Source: Chlamydomonas reinhardtii
Lineage: Eukaryota; Chlorophyta; Chlorophyceae; Chlamydomonadales; Chlamydomonadaceae
Length of the DNA: 64,000 bases
Direction of reading: 5' to 3'
Assembly (NCBI RefSeq): GCF_000002595.2
Contig: NC_057004.1
Location: forward strand, 913,247 to 977,246
Positions 23,581 through 37,145 of this stretch are shown here, piece after piece (within the stretch, counting starts at the first letter, position 1; each line of letters begins with the position of its first letter). Both the position numbers and the translations under genes were made by a program. The notes beneath the pieces were generated by a model. That model was not told where the DNA came from, ran no database searches, and was given only the letters and a program-made list of their open reading frames with translations.

Positions 23581-24804
23581 GAGCCTGAACGGCGCTAGCA
23601 GGGCGTGGGGCTGAGGGTGCACGTGTCGATTGGCGGTGAGTGACGTGACTAGTTTGTTAGCTGCGGGTTAGCACGGACTGTGCACCCCACCCAACCGGCC
23701 ACGTCCGGATTTGCGGGGATGCCAAAGGCCCCCAACATAGAGGCGTGTGCTTAGTAGGCGCCCGCGTCAAGGTGGCTGGGTTGATAACGACCCGGGAGGG
23801 GAGGGCTCAGCCCTTTTCCTGCCTCCCTAAGGCAGCCACCTCCTTGTTCGTGAGTCACTTCATTGTGTACTGCGTCGTCCGCGTGCGGAAAGCAATGAAA
23901 GCCAAGGCTGAAATATTACAGGCTCCGTGGCTTAGTTGCAGACAGCTTAAGCCATGCCCTCCCCGGCTCCTGTGCCTCACGCACCATCACCTCTCCTTCA
24001 TGACCAGTCCGAACACCGTGTCAATGCCCAGGCCCTTCCCGCACATCAAGGCGCTAAACTGGTAACAAACAAAAATTGCGCCTTGCGCCGGGAGTCATCC
24101 ACACTGTACAACATGGGGGTAAATAGCGTACAACCGCAATCCGAAGCGCCCGGGTGTGCCCACACACGCACACTCGAAACCGTGATCCAAGCTTGCATCA
24201 TCAGGTTGCGCTAGTGCACACACGCAGTCATCATCGCTCATGCTGGGGGCGACGGGGCTCCCTCGCGGGGCGGCGGTATCACTTAGAATCCCTGCGCCCG
24301 CCCTCGCTCGCTAACCCCCTCTTGCTCTCCGAACACGCGAGTGGTAATATAATAAAACATGTTGGCAACATGGTTGCGAGGCCGGCGGTGCAGCTTGCGA
24401 ACAACGGCGGCGCTCACGGGCTCAGCAGACTGCACGGAGCCTGCCCCCGCTGTCGCCAGCTGCTACTGTGTGACACAACGCAACAAGGAATAAGCCGGAT
24501 GCCCAATGCTATTGCTTTTTGTGAAGAATCTTCTCTCAATCCTTTAACGAACAAACACGATCCACACCCTTAACTTCCTTGCGGTGTAGCCACTACGTGC
24601 CAGTGACGCTGCGGCTGTGCAGCCGCGCCCTCTGCCTCTAGCTAGCTGCTACTTCGTAAGCCCGTCACGAAGCGACGGGCCATGCAAACGGGTTGCGCCG
24701 CATTCAACGCGCCCCACTAAGTCCACTGTCGCCGCTCCTTTACCAGCCCGACAACGCCCTTCCCCTCGTCGGCCACAACGCTCACGCCCACTATGTTTCA
24801 CCGT
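23581..24804. other. Intergenic DNA, no gene seen
   Basis: This region lies between the Fanzor relic and the stop codon of the minus-strand aminotransferase gene. It should include that gene's 3' UTR. No motif, repeat array or spliced coding pattern was recognised. Confidence 0.4.
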
Positions 24805-27028
24805 TTACTTCAGGAGGCTCTCGCGCGTCTTGATGACCGACCCCGTCTTGTGCCAGTACTCGGTAGCGCGCGCCACGCCACTGCCGGGCTTGATGCTGAT
24901 GCCTGAGTCGATCATGGCCATCTCCGCGCCCACCAGCGCGCCCGCCAGCATCAGCTCGTTCATGTTGCCCAGGTGGCCGATGCGGAACACCTGCGTCCAG
25001 GAAAGCGCACGGGGAAGTGTCGACAAAGTACATGCTGATGCGGGACATCGGTGCATGGAGCGTGTGCATGGATGGGGCCACATGCGTGGGTGCGTGCGGG
25101 CCGGCAGTGGGGTTTTGCTCAGCTCATGCCGCGGGCGCCGCCCAGAGTCGAAGCGCCGCGGTAGGCGGCGGGCCGTGCGTGAGTGGCAGCAGCCTGCGCG
25201 CCGCGCCTCAAATCGCCAGCCTGGCGTAAGTAGCTCAAGGCCGCTCGCTGCGCCCTTTCTCTTTCCAAACCTTCCCAGTTCCCACTGTTTACACCCGACG
25301 GCCCTACCCCTAAAGTTGCACGCCTACCACCATCCCACGGTATGCGGCCCTTCTCCTGGGGCTTCCGACTTCCGTGCCACTCACCTTGCCGTTGATGGAC
25401 GCCAGGCCGATGCCCAGCGACAGGTCGTACTTGGCGTATGCGTTCTTCACAATCTTGTTGCTGTCCACGCCCTCGGGCACCTCCACTACCGTCAGCGAGT
25501 CGGACCGCCACCTGCAGCAGCAGCAGCAGCATCAGGAGGGATGCACGCAGGGTCAACGAGGGGCCTCGCCTGCAGTCCCTCGCCACGTCAATAGCCGTGG
25601 AAGCGACCTGCCATCCCTAGTGCACCTGCGCGCTCATGGCCGCCCATGTTGTGACCCGCTGCATCCTTTGCGACAATACTGCTAGCCACACAACCCAGCT
25701 GGTTGCAACAAAACTGGCCTCCAGGTGGCTTCCGCATCGTTCTTATGTTGCTACCGGCTATTGGGCATTCGCCCGTCGCATTTCCGCCCATGGCTATACG
25801 GGTCGGCTTTGACGTGCTGAGTGCTCCTCCGCGTAAGCAGGCAGCCCTGCACTTGCCCTCTGATGCTTTCGGTACGTCCCCTCCATGCAGCTGTCATGCC
25901 TTGCTCCTCCATCGACATCCGTACCAGCATCCATGGCCGACGCTGTCCTCGCATCGCAGCTCCCGTTTCAGCCAAATCCCATCCCTCGCGGCTGCCCCCT
26001 TTCCCGCGCCACCTGCACCCGGCCCGCCCGCCCTGTCCGTCCTCACCGGGGGTTCTTGCACAGCAGCTTCAGGCCCCAGCCGTCCACCGCCTGCCGCACG
26101 CCCTCCGCCAGCCTGAGGGACAAGGGTCCGGAGTTGACAACCAACATACTGCGGTGATCGAGGCCCACCAGACTGGTCGACACCTGCCAGGCCAGCTACA
26201 CAGTCAACGCCGCGAGGCGCCAGTGACCTCCCCCCCCCATTGCGCATCATTGGGCGAATTGCTGTGCATGTGTCTGCTGCGCAGCCATGCCGCCCGGCTG
26301 CCCCACCCCGCATCGCCCCTAGTCTGCACCTGTGGTGGCGCGCCGCCACGGCCTCCATGCCACCCTCCTCCTTCCACATCTTGATGCTCTCGCGCAGCCC
26401 GTACAGCAGCGACAGGCAGGGCGTGTACGGCACGTTGCCGGAGGGGTTGGTGCGCAGCATGTCCGCAAAGTCATAATACACGCGCTTGAGCTTGGCGCTC
26501 TTCATCGCCTCCAGAGCCTGTGTACAGCGCGGTGTTATGTTGTGGCAGGGAGAGGGCATGTGAGCTCTCTTGGATTCTGCTTGAAATTGCCCTCCTGGCC
26601 ACACACCCGTCCGAGCGCTCTACCCTTTGCAGCCTGCTTCCCCGCACATACGTGCAGTTACAATCCTTTGCGGCGCTGCACCCTCAAAACAACCCCGCCG
26701 GCGCAATCCGGCTCCCGGTGTGCCCCACGTGCGGACACAGTCCCTGCTTTCTCCAAGTGTGCTGGCAGAAATATGTGCGTTTTGTACCCGTTCCACGCTC
26801 GTCGACGCTCGTTCCTCTCCCCATCCCCCTTCCGCCACGTTCACTTTCCAGCGATACTTGTCACCCAGCTACATACATCCCCTATCCCTGCCTAGCGCCC
26901 CCCCTCCTCCCCTCGGCCCCCCACCATGTCGCGGCATGTATTAATGTGGCTCACTCCCATTCCACGGTTGGTTTCCAAACCCCCCTCCCCACCCGTATCC
27001 CACCCCCTCCCCGCCCATACCCCATCCT

Positions 27029-27080
<52 letters not shown>

Positions 27081-28539
27081 CCTTGGGCGAGGCCGCCACA
27101 AAGGCCAGGCCGGTGGGCAGCGACATCGCCTTCTGGCTGCCGGTCACGGCCACGTCCACCCGCCAGTCGTCCATCTTGAACTCCAGGGCGCCGATGGAGC
27201 TGACACCGTCCACCAGCAGCAGCGCCGGGTGGCCCGCGGCGTCCATGGCCTGCGTGCGTGTGTTACGTGCCCGGGGTTCAGTGAGAGCCAGGGGCTGAGA
27301 CCGCTTCCGGCCCGTTTCCTTAACACTGCTTTCCTCTTGCCCCCTTCATGTTGGTCACCCCTGCCCGCTGTCGCGCCCCAGCTCTCCTAGACCACGAGCA
27401 CGTGCACACCAGCTCTCGCTCTCTGTGTCGCACCTTGCGGCAGCCCGCGATGTCGGAGGTGACGCCGGTGGTGGTTTCATTGTGCACCACGCACACCGCC
27501 TTGATCTTCTTGCCCGTGTCCTTGCGCAGGAGCTCCTCCAGCGCGCCCTCGTCTGCGCCCTCGCCCCAGGGCCGGTCCACCACCGTCACGTCCAGGCCCA
27601 GGCGCTGTGGGGGGACAGGACAGTTTTGGGGGGGGGTGAGGAGGACGGGAGGGGGGTGCAGGAATGGGGTGGCGGGACGCGTGTTCGGGGCTTTTGTGCT
27701 GCTTCCTGATCCGGTTGCAGTATGAGCAGGCGGCTACATACGCACGGATGGCGATAGGGAACGTGGGTATGCAAGGCGGGGCACGCACGAAGCAGTATGT
27801 TGCAGGACCGGAGCCTTGCGGCGCACGCCGCCAGCCCCTAAAATCTCGCGTCCACCCCGCACTACAACACACACGCACACACACATTTACACACGCATAC
27901 GCACCTGCATCATGTCAATCCACAGGTGAGAGAACAGGCCGTAGCGGAAGCAGATGACCTTGTCACCGGGTGACAGCGTGTTACAGAGCGCAGCCTCCCA
28001 GCCTCCAGTGCCGGTGCCGGGGAAGATGAAGGGGGTAGCGGCCTTGGTGCCGTACATGTGCTTGGTGTCCTCCAGACACTCCTTGTAGAACTCCGCAAAC
28101 CAGGGGTCGCGGTGGTTCTGGCCGGGCACGTGCATCGCGCGCAGCACTCGCTCGTGGATGTTGACCGGGCCTGGGATGGACAGGCGGGTCGGGTGGCTGG
28201 GATTGCTGGGCGGGTGGCGGAGGGTCTTACGGGAAGCTGACAGGGCGGGACTTCGTCGACCGCGTCAGGCATGTCGCCGCGCCAGCTCACTCACCCGGCA
28301 CGAAGAGGTGGTTCCGACCAGGCGGCACGTAGGAAAACGGCGCCGGCTGCGAGATAGGAGCGTTCGCGTCAAGCGAGACCTGCAAACGCAGGGGAGGGTT
28401 CTTCACAACCGACTACACCGATCTTCTCTCTCGCGCTATCCCAACGCACCTGCTCGGGCATCGCGCTGGCACTCAACCCGCGCGTGAATTGCGCGAGCAG
28501 CGGTAGCACCCGCTTCTGCGACACCTCGCGAAGGGCCAT
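24805..28539 (-). CDS. Alanine/serine-glyoxylate aminotransferase (mitochondrial type)
   Basis: Nine exons on the minus strand: 28450-28539, 28295-28346, 27905-28170, 27434-27604, 27082-27249, 26330-26517, 26047-26112, 25385-25511, 24805-24990, totalling 1314 nt (437 aa) in frame. The chosen start MALREVSQKRVLPLLAQFTRG gives a basic amphipathic presequence that suits mitochondria; the frame stays open further upstream. Fold-type I class V motifs run in order: GRNHLFVPGPVNIHERVLRAM, FIFPGTGTGGWEAAL, VVHNETTTGVTSDI, LLLVDGVSSIGALEF and TGSQKAMSLPTG with the PLP lysine at 233. FRIGHLGNMNELM follows near the C-terminus. The enzyme transfers an amino group from Ala or Ser to glyoxylate, making glycine in photorespiration; in Chlamydomonas glycolate oxidation is mitochondrial, which fits the presequence. 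Substrate preference cannot be read from sequence alone. Confidence 0.93.
27037..27073. repeat. (CA)n microsatellite in an aminotransferase intron
   Basis: About 18 CA units, preceded by a short CG run, lie just upstream (plus-strand sense) of the exon starting at 27082. On the coding strand this is (TG)n directly after the 5' splice site. Confidence 0.9.
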
Positions 28540-30967
28540 GGCTCTCTGCAAGTCAAGTCGAACTAGGGCTGGGTAGACTGACGCTAGAGCCTGTGCTTTG
28601 TAAGGCAGTGCTATTCGAGAAGCTTCACTTGTTGCTTTGAAATAATCGCTACAAGTCGGGAGCGCTGGAGGACGCGGGCACATTGTAGGTGAACTTCGTT
28701 TGCATGGGCACCCCGTACTCCAGCACAGCAAGAGGGGACACCCCTGAACAATAGCGCTTGCTCACTGTTATCACATGGAAACATCAACGTAGTGCGCGCG
28801 GCAAGCTGCTGTGACTTTCCTTGCCGCCCGAAGCAAGGGTGTTGCATTGCCGCAGCTGAAGAAATGCATGCGTGCTGGCATGGGGCTGTTCACCTGTTCG
28901 AGTCACATGCTGACAGTGTCGAACGTTTGAGCGCGCTTTTGAGCCCCAGACTCTGGCTCTGGGGGACATGCCCGCTAACGCTTGGCACATGGCGCCGTGC
29001 CGCTGCGCGGCGCGAGGGGGCCGAAAGTGCCTTAGGGGCCAGCGTTCCGTCCGACCAGTGCACCATGCACATTCAATTGCAGATCTTGCAGGGCAGGCGC
29101 GTACGTGGGGTCAAGCTCACAGCGAACACACGTTGCACGCCACGGAGATAGGGTGTGAGATGGGGCGGGGATGTGGCAGGTGGGTGAACTCCCGTAGGGT
29201 GCCGCTGATTCCCAGACCCCAGCACATCGCAAACAGTTTGCGACGGCAGTGCAGGAGCGCGCCTGCGCGCGGCTTGTTGAACGCCGGAGTTACTGTACCG
29301 ACAAGTTGCTTGCTGGCCGGTTGTAAGTTGGCTGACGCGCATTCCTCACGCTCCGGTCACGGAGATAGGGGAGCAATGTGGGAGTAAAGCAAGGATCCTG
29401 GGCGGGGCAGCTTCAACTTTGGCCAAGACGGGTCGAGGCTCTAGGTGGCAGGCACATCCCAGCCTCACCGGCACCTGCAAGGTGGTGCTGCACCAGTGGA
29501 GGAGTCGTGCAATCGCGTGCGTCATGCCCGTGCGTCATGCGTGCGCGTGGCACGCACTGGCCGTTGCAAGTGCCTAGCCGTGCGAGGCTGGTCGGTGTGT
29601 CCGTGTGGCACGGCTCACACGCTCACACGCCAGGTCATGGGACTCATCTGCTGCATTGAGCCATGAGTTGAGGTGCTACAGCACTGCCCAGCATTGCCAG
29701 GGATGGTGGAACCGCTGCGGTCTTGACTTATCTCCGGCTTGGGAAGGCTCAGGGTCACGCCGCGCACCAGCGCGCATCTATGTGACGGTGAGCATGAGGT
29801 TATCGAAGATGCTATCAGCGTTTACAATGAGGTACTTCGTGTTTATCGTATGTACGGTTTAAGTAGCGTTGGTCCCAACAGGTCCCAAGTATCAGGAGGA
29901 CGCCGCAGGTGGGCCTCCCCTGGCCCCCATTAATGCAATACCAAACATGGCAGCGCCGGGTTACTTGCAAGCACGGGTGCACTCGGTGAAAAGGCCCCGC
30001 GCACCCCAAGACCCACAGCCATCGCGTGATTAATGTGTGAGTACATGTGACACATATACGAATATGTACGGACACAACAACTGCCACCGCAGCACTCATG
30101 GCTACAAATATATGGGTGCAGTTCAGACAAGAAAAGGTGGCTCTCCCTCGCAAGGGAAAAGTGGGCTGTGCCGCCACGCCACGTCCTCCGTCTGAGGCCG
30201 AAGGTTCCGATACTAGCCTCATCTCCCGGACATAGCCGGGGTCGGTTTGTACAGGCACCGCCCGCCATATGTGCCCAGTCGCGCCCAGCTATCAAGCACT
30301 AGTGCAGCAGGCAGCAGGCCAACCAGACAGCAAGGAAAACCCCTCAACACCCTTGCCGCTGCAGCTGACTGCCCGCTACGCCATCCTCGTCAGCACAGGT
30401 CGCTAACCAGACAACACCGGCAGGTCTCAACCTGCGCGCCGGCGCCGCTTTGAAGGCGGTGCCGCGCTGTCCTCCTCCACGTGGCCTTGCCTGCCCCCTC
30501 TGCTCCGAACATGCGCGCCGCCACTGCCGCTGGGCCCAGGGCCGCCCGTGCCGCCACCACCACCGGGCCCAACGTTCAGAAAAATGCTTGCTAGTGTGTA
30601 GTCCTAGGGAGGCCTCCCTTATTGCAGTTCTGCTACGAGCGCACGCATGCAGATGCAACCAACAGACCAACCAACCGGTATCGACACGCACCCACCCACC
30701 CAGCACACCAGCGCACGGGCCCGCACGCCAGCTCGCCCTGTCTCTTCGCGCACACTTGAAGACCCTTGCGCCATTGGACGCTGCAGTCGGCATGAATATC
30801 AATCAACATTCCCGTTCCATAAGCTGCCCTCTCGGAGCGCGTGACATCCAGCTTGTGCATGGTGGGGCATTGAGGAGAGCGCATGACCAGGCAGCTCCAC
30901 ACGGCGCATGCGCTGCCGACACGACACGCCTGGCTCCTGCCCGCACCAGCAGCAGCTCACATCATCA
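28540..30967. other. Intergenic DNA, no gene seen (2.4 kb)
   Basis: This region separates the start of the aminotransferase gene from the end of the lipase gene, both on the minus strand. It should hold the aminotransferase promoter and the lipase 3' UTR. No spliced coding pattern, RNA gene or repeat was recognised. Confidence 0.4.
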
Positions 30968-33900
30968 TCACGTGCACTTCTTGAACAGCGGGATGCCGTC
31001 GCACTTCCCCGAGGTGCACTGCGAGTTGCGGTCGCATGCGCTGCCCCTCCCCATGTCGCCCTGCGCACATACACGTGGTGCGGTGGCACAGTGCGTGTTG
31101 GTACTTGCTCGGCACACTACTGGCAGACTAGATACGGTACTGAGGATTTACACATATTTGTGAAGCATGCAAGGCTACGGCACCGATCAGCCGGAGTAGC
31201 CGGAGTGCCCTCTGCTGCCAGTGTCAAAGCATTAAGCTAGACTCACCCGACACGTGTAGAGCTTGGTGATATCGAACAGCTCACAGAACTGGTCGGGTGC
31301 GCAGTGGCTGTCGGAGCTGCATGCACCGGGCAGGATGAAGAGGCCAGGCAGGCGGGGCGGCGTGTCAGCCAAGCAGCCAGCCAGTAAGGCAGTAGGGCTG
31401 CACTGGCAACAGCAACTGCTCCAGGCGAAGCAAGTCTCCTATGCCGCATTTATTTCGTTGCCGCGCCGCGCTAATCAATGCCGTGCCCTCGCTCCTCCCG
31501 TTGTCCTGGGCTGCGTGTTAGCGTCGCATGCTTCTCACTGGGAATGGTGCAAACCGCCCCTTCCCCCACTCCGTGCTTGTACCCCAGCAGGCCCCATGCA
31601 ATGCGCCACTCACACGCACGTCCGGCAGCCGCCCAGGTGGCAGTGGCCGCTGGCGCACTGCGCGTCCGCCAGGCAGATGGAGCCGTCGGGTTTGAGGTCG
31701 CGGCACTTGAACAGCGAGGTCACGTCGCAGTACTGGCCGGGCGCGCAGTGGTCGCCGGAGCCGCATTCCTGGCAGAACAGGCCTGTGCGCGGGGAACAGC
31801 GGGGCAATTGGGGAGGAGGGAGCGAGGAGAAGAAGGGGTTTAAGGGGTACTTCAAAGGCTGGGGTGTGCAAGCGTACACACCGATACACGGCTCGTGTGC
31901 GGAGCTGGGTAGAAGGGATAGGGACCGCTGTGAGTCCCGCACGCACTCACCCACGCAATGACCAGAGCCGCATTGCGTGTCGCGCTCGCAGGGAGAGCCG
32001 TTGGACTGCGGTGCCCTGTACGGAACATGGTGGGATGGCGCAATGTATGACTCAATCCCACATCATGTGTGCGGCTCCAACCCATCCCCGACCCCAACCA
32101 ACAACACCTCCTGCCGCGTAACCGCCCTCACCACCACCGCCACTTCCACCACTCCCGCTCACGCACTACTCACTTGCAGGTCCAGGCAGTGGTGGGCTGC
32201 AGCACCACCGCCAGCTCACACCAGGCGCCATCTCCGCAGTGCGCGTCCGCGTTGCAGGCCCTGCAGAAGCCCGTCACGCAGTGCCCGCTGCCGCACTCGC
32301 GGTCTGCTGTGCACATGGACCCGGTGGGCTTGGGCCAGCGGCACTTGCCGTAGGTGTTGTCGATGAGCAGCGGGTTGGTGTCACAGAAGCGGCCGCTCTC
32401 GCCGGGGGCGTTGCACTGGGCGTCGGAGCGGCACTCACGGCAGGCCAGGCGGTCGCACACGCCGCTGCCGCACTGGCTGTCACGCTCGCACGGGGAGCTC
32501 ACGGCCAGGTCGGACCTGCGGTGCGCATCATACATGGAGGTAGGGCGAGCAGCCGTGTGTGCGGAAGAAGAGGAGCAGAAAGTGTGTGTGCGTGTGTGTG
32601 TGTGCAAGACATTGGAGGGCGGGATGCGTAGGGCCATCGTGTGGTTTGCAAACGTGCACACGCCTGCCCGCAGCACTCACTTGCAGGTCCACAAGCTTGT
32701 GGGCTGCAGGACTGACAGCTCGCAGAACTCGCCCGCGGCGCAGTGCTTGTCCTCGCCGCAGGCCCGGCAGAAGCCCGCCACGCAGTGCCCGCTGCCGCAC
32801 ACGCGGTCGTACAGGCAGACCGTGCCCACTGGCGCCTTGGGCTTGCAGGTGAAGGAGCTGGCCACGGGGACCATGTTGTCGCAGTAGTAGCCCTGCAGGC
32901 GCAGGCATGCGGCATGCACGAAGCGCATGTGTACAATGGCAAGACAGAGCAGGGGCACAGGGCAGTAGCCCGCTGCTGCCCTCACACGCATGCAGTCACC
33001 CGAAGCTGCGTCATAGCATCTCATATTCGTTACTGGGTATCGTGGAGATAGTCCCGCCTCCGTGCGCGTCCCCCCCCCCCCCCCACACACACACACGGAC
33101 GCTACCACCAGTCCACCACACACCATGCACGCACCTGCAGTCCGTAGTAGTCGCAGTCCGCGGGCTGCGTGCAGGCGGTGCAGTAGTCCTTGTAGCTGTC
33201 GGTGCTGAGGCGGCAGTTCTCCCGGACGTCGCACTGCGGCAGCTCCATGGCGGCACGTGTGCAGGCGGTGCCGTACACCCGCTGGAGGCCGTGCAGGTAC
33301 TGCGGCGGATGCAGGCGGGCGGGCGGGTGGTTGGGAGGCAGGATGTGTGAAGGGGCACAGCGGGCGGGGGGTTCAGGTTCAGGAGCCAATGCTGCGGCGT
33401 GGACAGGTGGCTAGTAGCAGGCGCCATCATATCCACCTAGCCAGCGCTGCCGCATGGTAGCTGCACCAGCGCATACACAGGCACGCCACGCACCCCCGCC
33501 ACCCCTAGCACCGCCTCCACCTACCTGTAGCGGCCAGTGGAAGTTTTGGCTGAGCGGCAGTCCCTCGCAGCTCAGGTCGTCGTGTGCGCTTTGGGGCTGG
33601 CTGGGACCCGCCATCTTCACCACGCCATCGGGACACAGCATAACTGCAGCAGGGGTTGGGCAGAGAGCCGTCACAGAAGACAGGCACAACGTGCATAAGT
33701 CATTCCTGTCTTCCCCCTAGCGCCGGTAACGGCCCACACAGTCTTGCGTGTGTACTTCCCTTATGCTCTCTAACACAGGTTTTAATGGGACCCAGCAGGC
33801 CCCGGTGCCCCGCCACACACACACGCAGCCGCCGCACCCACCCGTACCCGCACACTCACCGGTGGTGCCAACGTCCGTGTACCCCAGCGACCCCGGCGGC

Positions 33901-36900
33901 ACGTTGCTGACGGGGTCCGACCCGGCCCGGAACTTGAGGTGCCTGGTGCCCAGCACCGAATTGTACAGCTCGCGATAGCCGCTGTCGCCGGCACGGGGCG
34001 AGGCAAAGCCCACCACGCCGCCGATCTTATCCGCACCCAGGCGTGTGGCGATGTGGAGCGAGGCGATCTGCGCCACGGCACCGCCCATGCTGTGGCCCGT
34101 GATCCAGATCTTGGCCCCCGGGGGCAGGGAGTTGTACTGGTGGGTGGTGGTGGGGGTTGACAGCGGTAGCAAACAAGTAAGAAGAGAACGCAGGCACAAG
34201 GACAGGAAGCATGCGGGACAGTGCGTACAGCACACAAGGACAGGAAGCATGCGGGACAGTGCATACAGCATGCCTGTCAGGGCCTTTGTGTACGGGACTG
34301 GCTAGCTGCTGGATGCCAGTACTCACGGTGTTGTTGACGGTGGGGATGAGCCAGTCGGCCATGGACACGTACAGGTCCTTGAAGCCCGCGTGCAGCTTCA
34401 CCGAGCTCCCAGTCACGCCGAACAGCGTGTTGGCCTCAGCCCACACCGCCACAAAGTCCGCGACCCAGTCGGCATCGTTGTCGGTGCCGCGCACGGCTAC
34501 AAACACGTCGCGGTCGGTCTTTGCGACGTAGACGTTGGAGTCGCCGGGCACGACCTTGGCGGGCACGCGGTAGTACTGCGGCGGGCCCACGAGGCCGTGC
34601 TGCGTGAAGCAGTCGGTGTACAGCAGGTCCGGCGCCACGCCCTGTCCATGTATGGGAACGCGCAGACAATGTGCGGCGGCGGCGGTGATGGTGGTGGTGG
34701 TGGTGATTGAGGGAAGCAGGTGTGCAGGTGTACGCGTAACATCATGCTGTTTGCCCGCTTAGCCGCTAGCTCACCAGCACATTGGACTTGCCCCAGAACC
34801 AGGGGTAGGTCCCCACCGCCAGCAGCCCCAGCACCACGTTTTGGGGCTGGCTGGGCGAGGGAGGGCCGGACCGCACGAAGCCGCCCGCCTCCGTCAGCAT
34901 GCCGCGGCCACACTCGGCGGGTGAAGGTGCGGATGTGGGCGCAGGGGCTGGGGAAGACGCGGGGGAGGAGCCGGGGGAAGAGCCGCCAGGGGCGGGGGAG
35001 GAGGCAGGAGTGGGGCTGGCTCCAGGGCTCGAACCGGGGCCGGACGCGGGAGCGGGAGAAGGAATGGGAGCGGGTGCGGGGCTGGGGCTGGGGCTGGGGG
35101 TGGGCGTGCGGGAGGGGTTGGGCGTGACTGGCAGATCTGGCACGGGGTAGGATGCGGAGATGGGCAGCATCTCGAAGATAAAGGCGCTGTCGCGCAGGTT
35201 GAGGGGCGCCCAGTACAGACTGTTGTACCCCGGGCACGCTAGCACGGCGGCCAGGTAGCGCTCGGTGCAGTTGCGGCCCGCCGCCCGGATGCGCACGCCG
35301 CCGCGCCGCCCCGCCACGGGTTCAAAGAAGACCTCCTGCTGGGCGCCACCCCAGGCCGCAGCCCTGTGACGGTGTATGTGCGAGAGGTCACACACCAGGG
35401 CGCATGTCATGTATGATGATGAGCAGGAGCGCAAGATGGTGGGTATGTTGGTGGGTTGGTAGTTTTGTGAACCGGCCCAGCTATTGAAGCCGCAGCGCTT
35501 GCATGCACTCACAAGTCGATGTCAGTGTTGCCGCACTGCGGCTGGAAGTTCCACACATTGCGCTCGCACGCCGGGCTCGCAACGCTTTGCCGGTAGTAGT
35601 TGGTTACGTAGTAGCTGCCGCTGCTGCTGTTCGTACGGCGTACGATCCAGGCCTGGTGGGCGCCCTCGAACGGTTTCAACGAAAACTGCCCGGTCCAGTA
35701 GCAGTAGGCGTTGGCGGTTATGAGGTTGGCGTCAGGGCATGCGCGTGGCGTGGGACCGGCGGCACGAATCAGGTACACGTCCTCTTTTGGTGGCTGGCCG
35801 TTCAGGTCTGTGCAAATGCAGGGAGAAGGGAATGGGTCGGTCCAGGCATTAGCTTGGGAGGAGCCGCGGCGGTGAAGATAACACCCTTGAGGAATGCAGT
35901 CAAGCTTAACGATGAAGATAATAACGCCCTTGAGGAATGCAGTCAAGCTAGCTGAGCAAGCGTACTGGCACAGCAGACACACCTCCAAGCCAGACGGGTG
36001 GCGGAGGCGAGGGTGGAGGGGGAGGCGGCGGTGGCAGGGCTGCAGGCACGGGCGAGCGGGAGGCGGTAAGGTACACACACATCGTCATATGCGCCATGTT
36101 ATGCCTCTCTTAGCGATCCATCCCAAGCAAGCAATCATGCAGCCCTTTGACTCACTCTGAATATCGGTCTTGACGCACGACCTCACAATCTGCTCATTGG
36201 GCCCGGTGGTGCCGTGGTAGGGGCGGAAGGCGTCTCGGCGGATTTGGCACACGCCGTTGCTGTACCACACGTACATCGTGCAGGCAGGCAGCTCGGAGCA
36301 CAGGAAGCGGCACACCTACGAGCCGGGCACCAGGACGACATGAGAGGAACCCTTTATGCGGTGAGCGTGAGGAGCCTAGAACATACGCATGTGTGCCGTG
36401 GCGTCAACTCCATGGCTTCAACACACGCGCCCTTGATGGCATCTGCAATACCCCGAGCCTAACACCTAGCACCCCTGTAGCAGTGGAACCGTAAAAGCTG
36501 TCATATGATGGCTGTGGAGGGTACCGTTACCGCTATATGGGTACGCCACTCCCACAACCCCCGCCACCCCTGTCAGTCCAATTAGGCCACGTCGCCTCAC
36601 CTCGTCGTTAAAGCCCATGCCACTGTAGTAGACCAAGTTGGTGCCGGCGATGTCCCACTTGTTCTGGCACTGCGGGACGGCAGCAGGTGGAGCAGGTGGG
36701 GTGCGGAACAACAGCACCGGCCCGACGCCACACGCCATGGGACACATATGCCGGTCCTACTGCCCACGCACCGTACAGTACGCCTGCACGCGTGTGGCCT
36801 GAAGACGTGGGCAGTGCACCCACCTGGTATGATCCATCCACATACATGCCGACTGGCAGCGTGTCCTGTGCCACAGCAAAGGCACTCAGCTGGCACGCCG

Positions 36901-37145
36901 CCAGCAGGACCAAGCCTGCAACGAGAAGGGATCGGGCCGCGGCGGAGGGCGTCGTCGGAGGGTGTCAAGGCGGACCGGCGGACCGCAGCACATGTTACAG
37001 TTGGAGCTTGACGGCAGCGTGTGTTGCTGGAACCGCCGCGGCGCCACTATTGGCGGCCAAAACGCACCAGTGCCTGCTGCATTAGTGCGCTGCCCTCACT
37101 TGCTAGAGTCTCAGCGCCGAGCCGGCGGCGTGTTGACCTTCGCAT
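30968..37145 (-). CDS. Secreted class-3 lipase with PAN-like domain, Pro/Ser hinge and Cys-repeat tail
   Basis: Sixteen exons, minus strand: 37100-37145, 36824-36915, 36601-36669, 36156-36315, 35513-35807, 34775-35363, 34327-34641, 33860-34136, 33525-33643, 33135-33299, 32681-32892, 32174-32515, 31951-32015, 31614-31782, 31247-31316, 30968-31060; 3078 nt (1025 aa), in frame. Order of parts: a signal peptide (RRSTRRRL then LVLLAACQLSAFAVA); a PAN/apple-like Cys domain (CQNKWDIAGTNLVYYS to CVKTD); an unassigned beta-rich region with CYWTGQFSL; a Pro/Ser/Ala hinge of volvocine cell-wall type; and a lipase domain with VRGTDNDADWVADF and GHSMGGA (Ser538), probable Asp596 and His650. The tail repeats CGSGHCVxGFCRAC, a small disulfide module. 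Probably a secreted or wall-bound acyl hydrolase; substrate unknown. The first exon is short and its call is less certain than the rest. Confidence 0.88.

Noticed and set aside
28540-30967. Small genes in the 2.4-kb gap
   Set aside because: Several frames of 60-150 codons exist on both strands, but none has a motif, a plausible exon partner or a non-random look.
35000-35120. Possible separate pherophorin gene at the Pro/Ser-rich stretch
   Set aside because: The stretch is in frame inside one exon with the lipase model and lacks pherophorin domains on either side.
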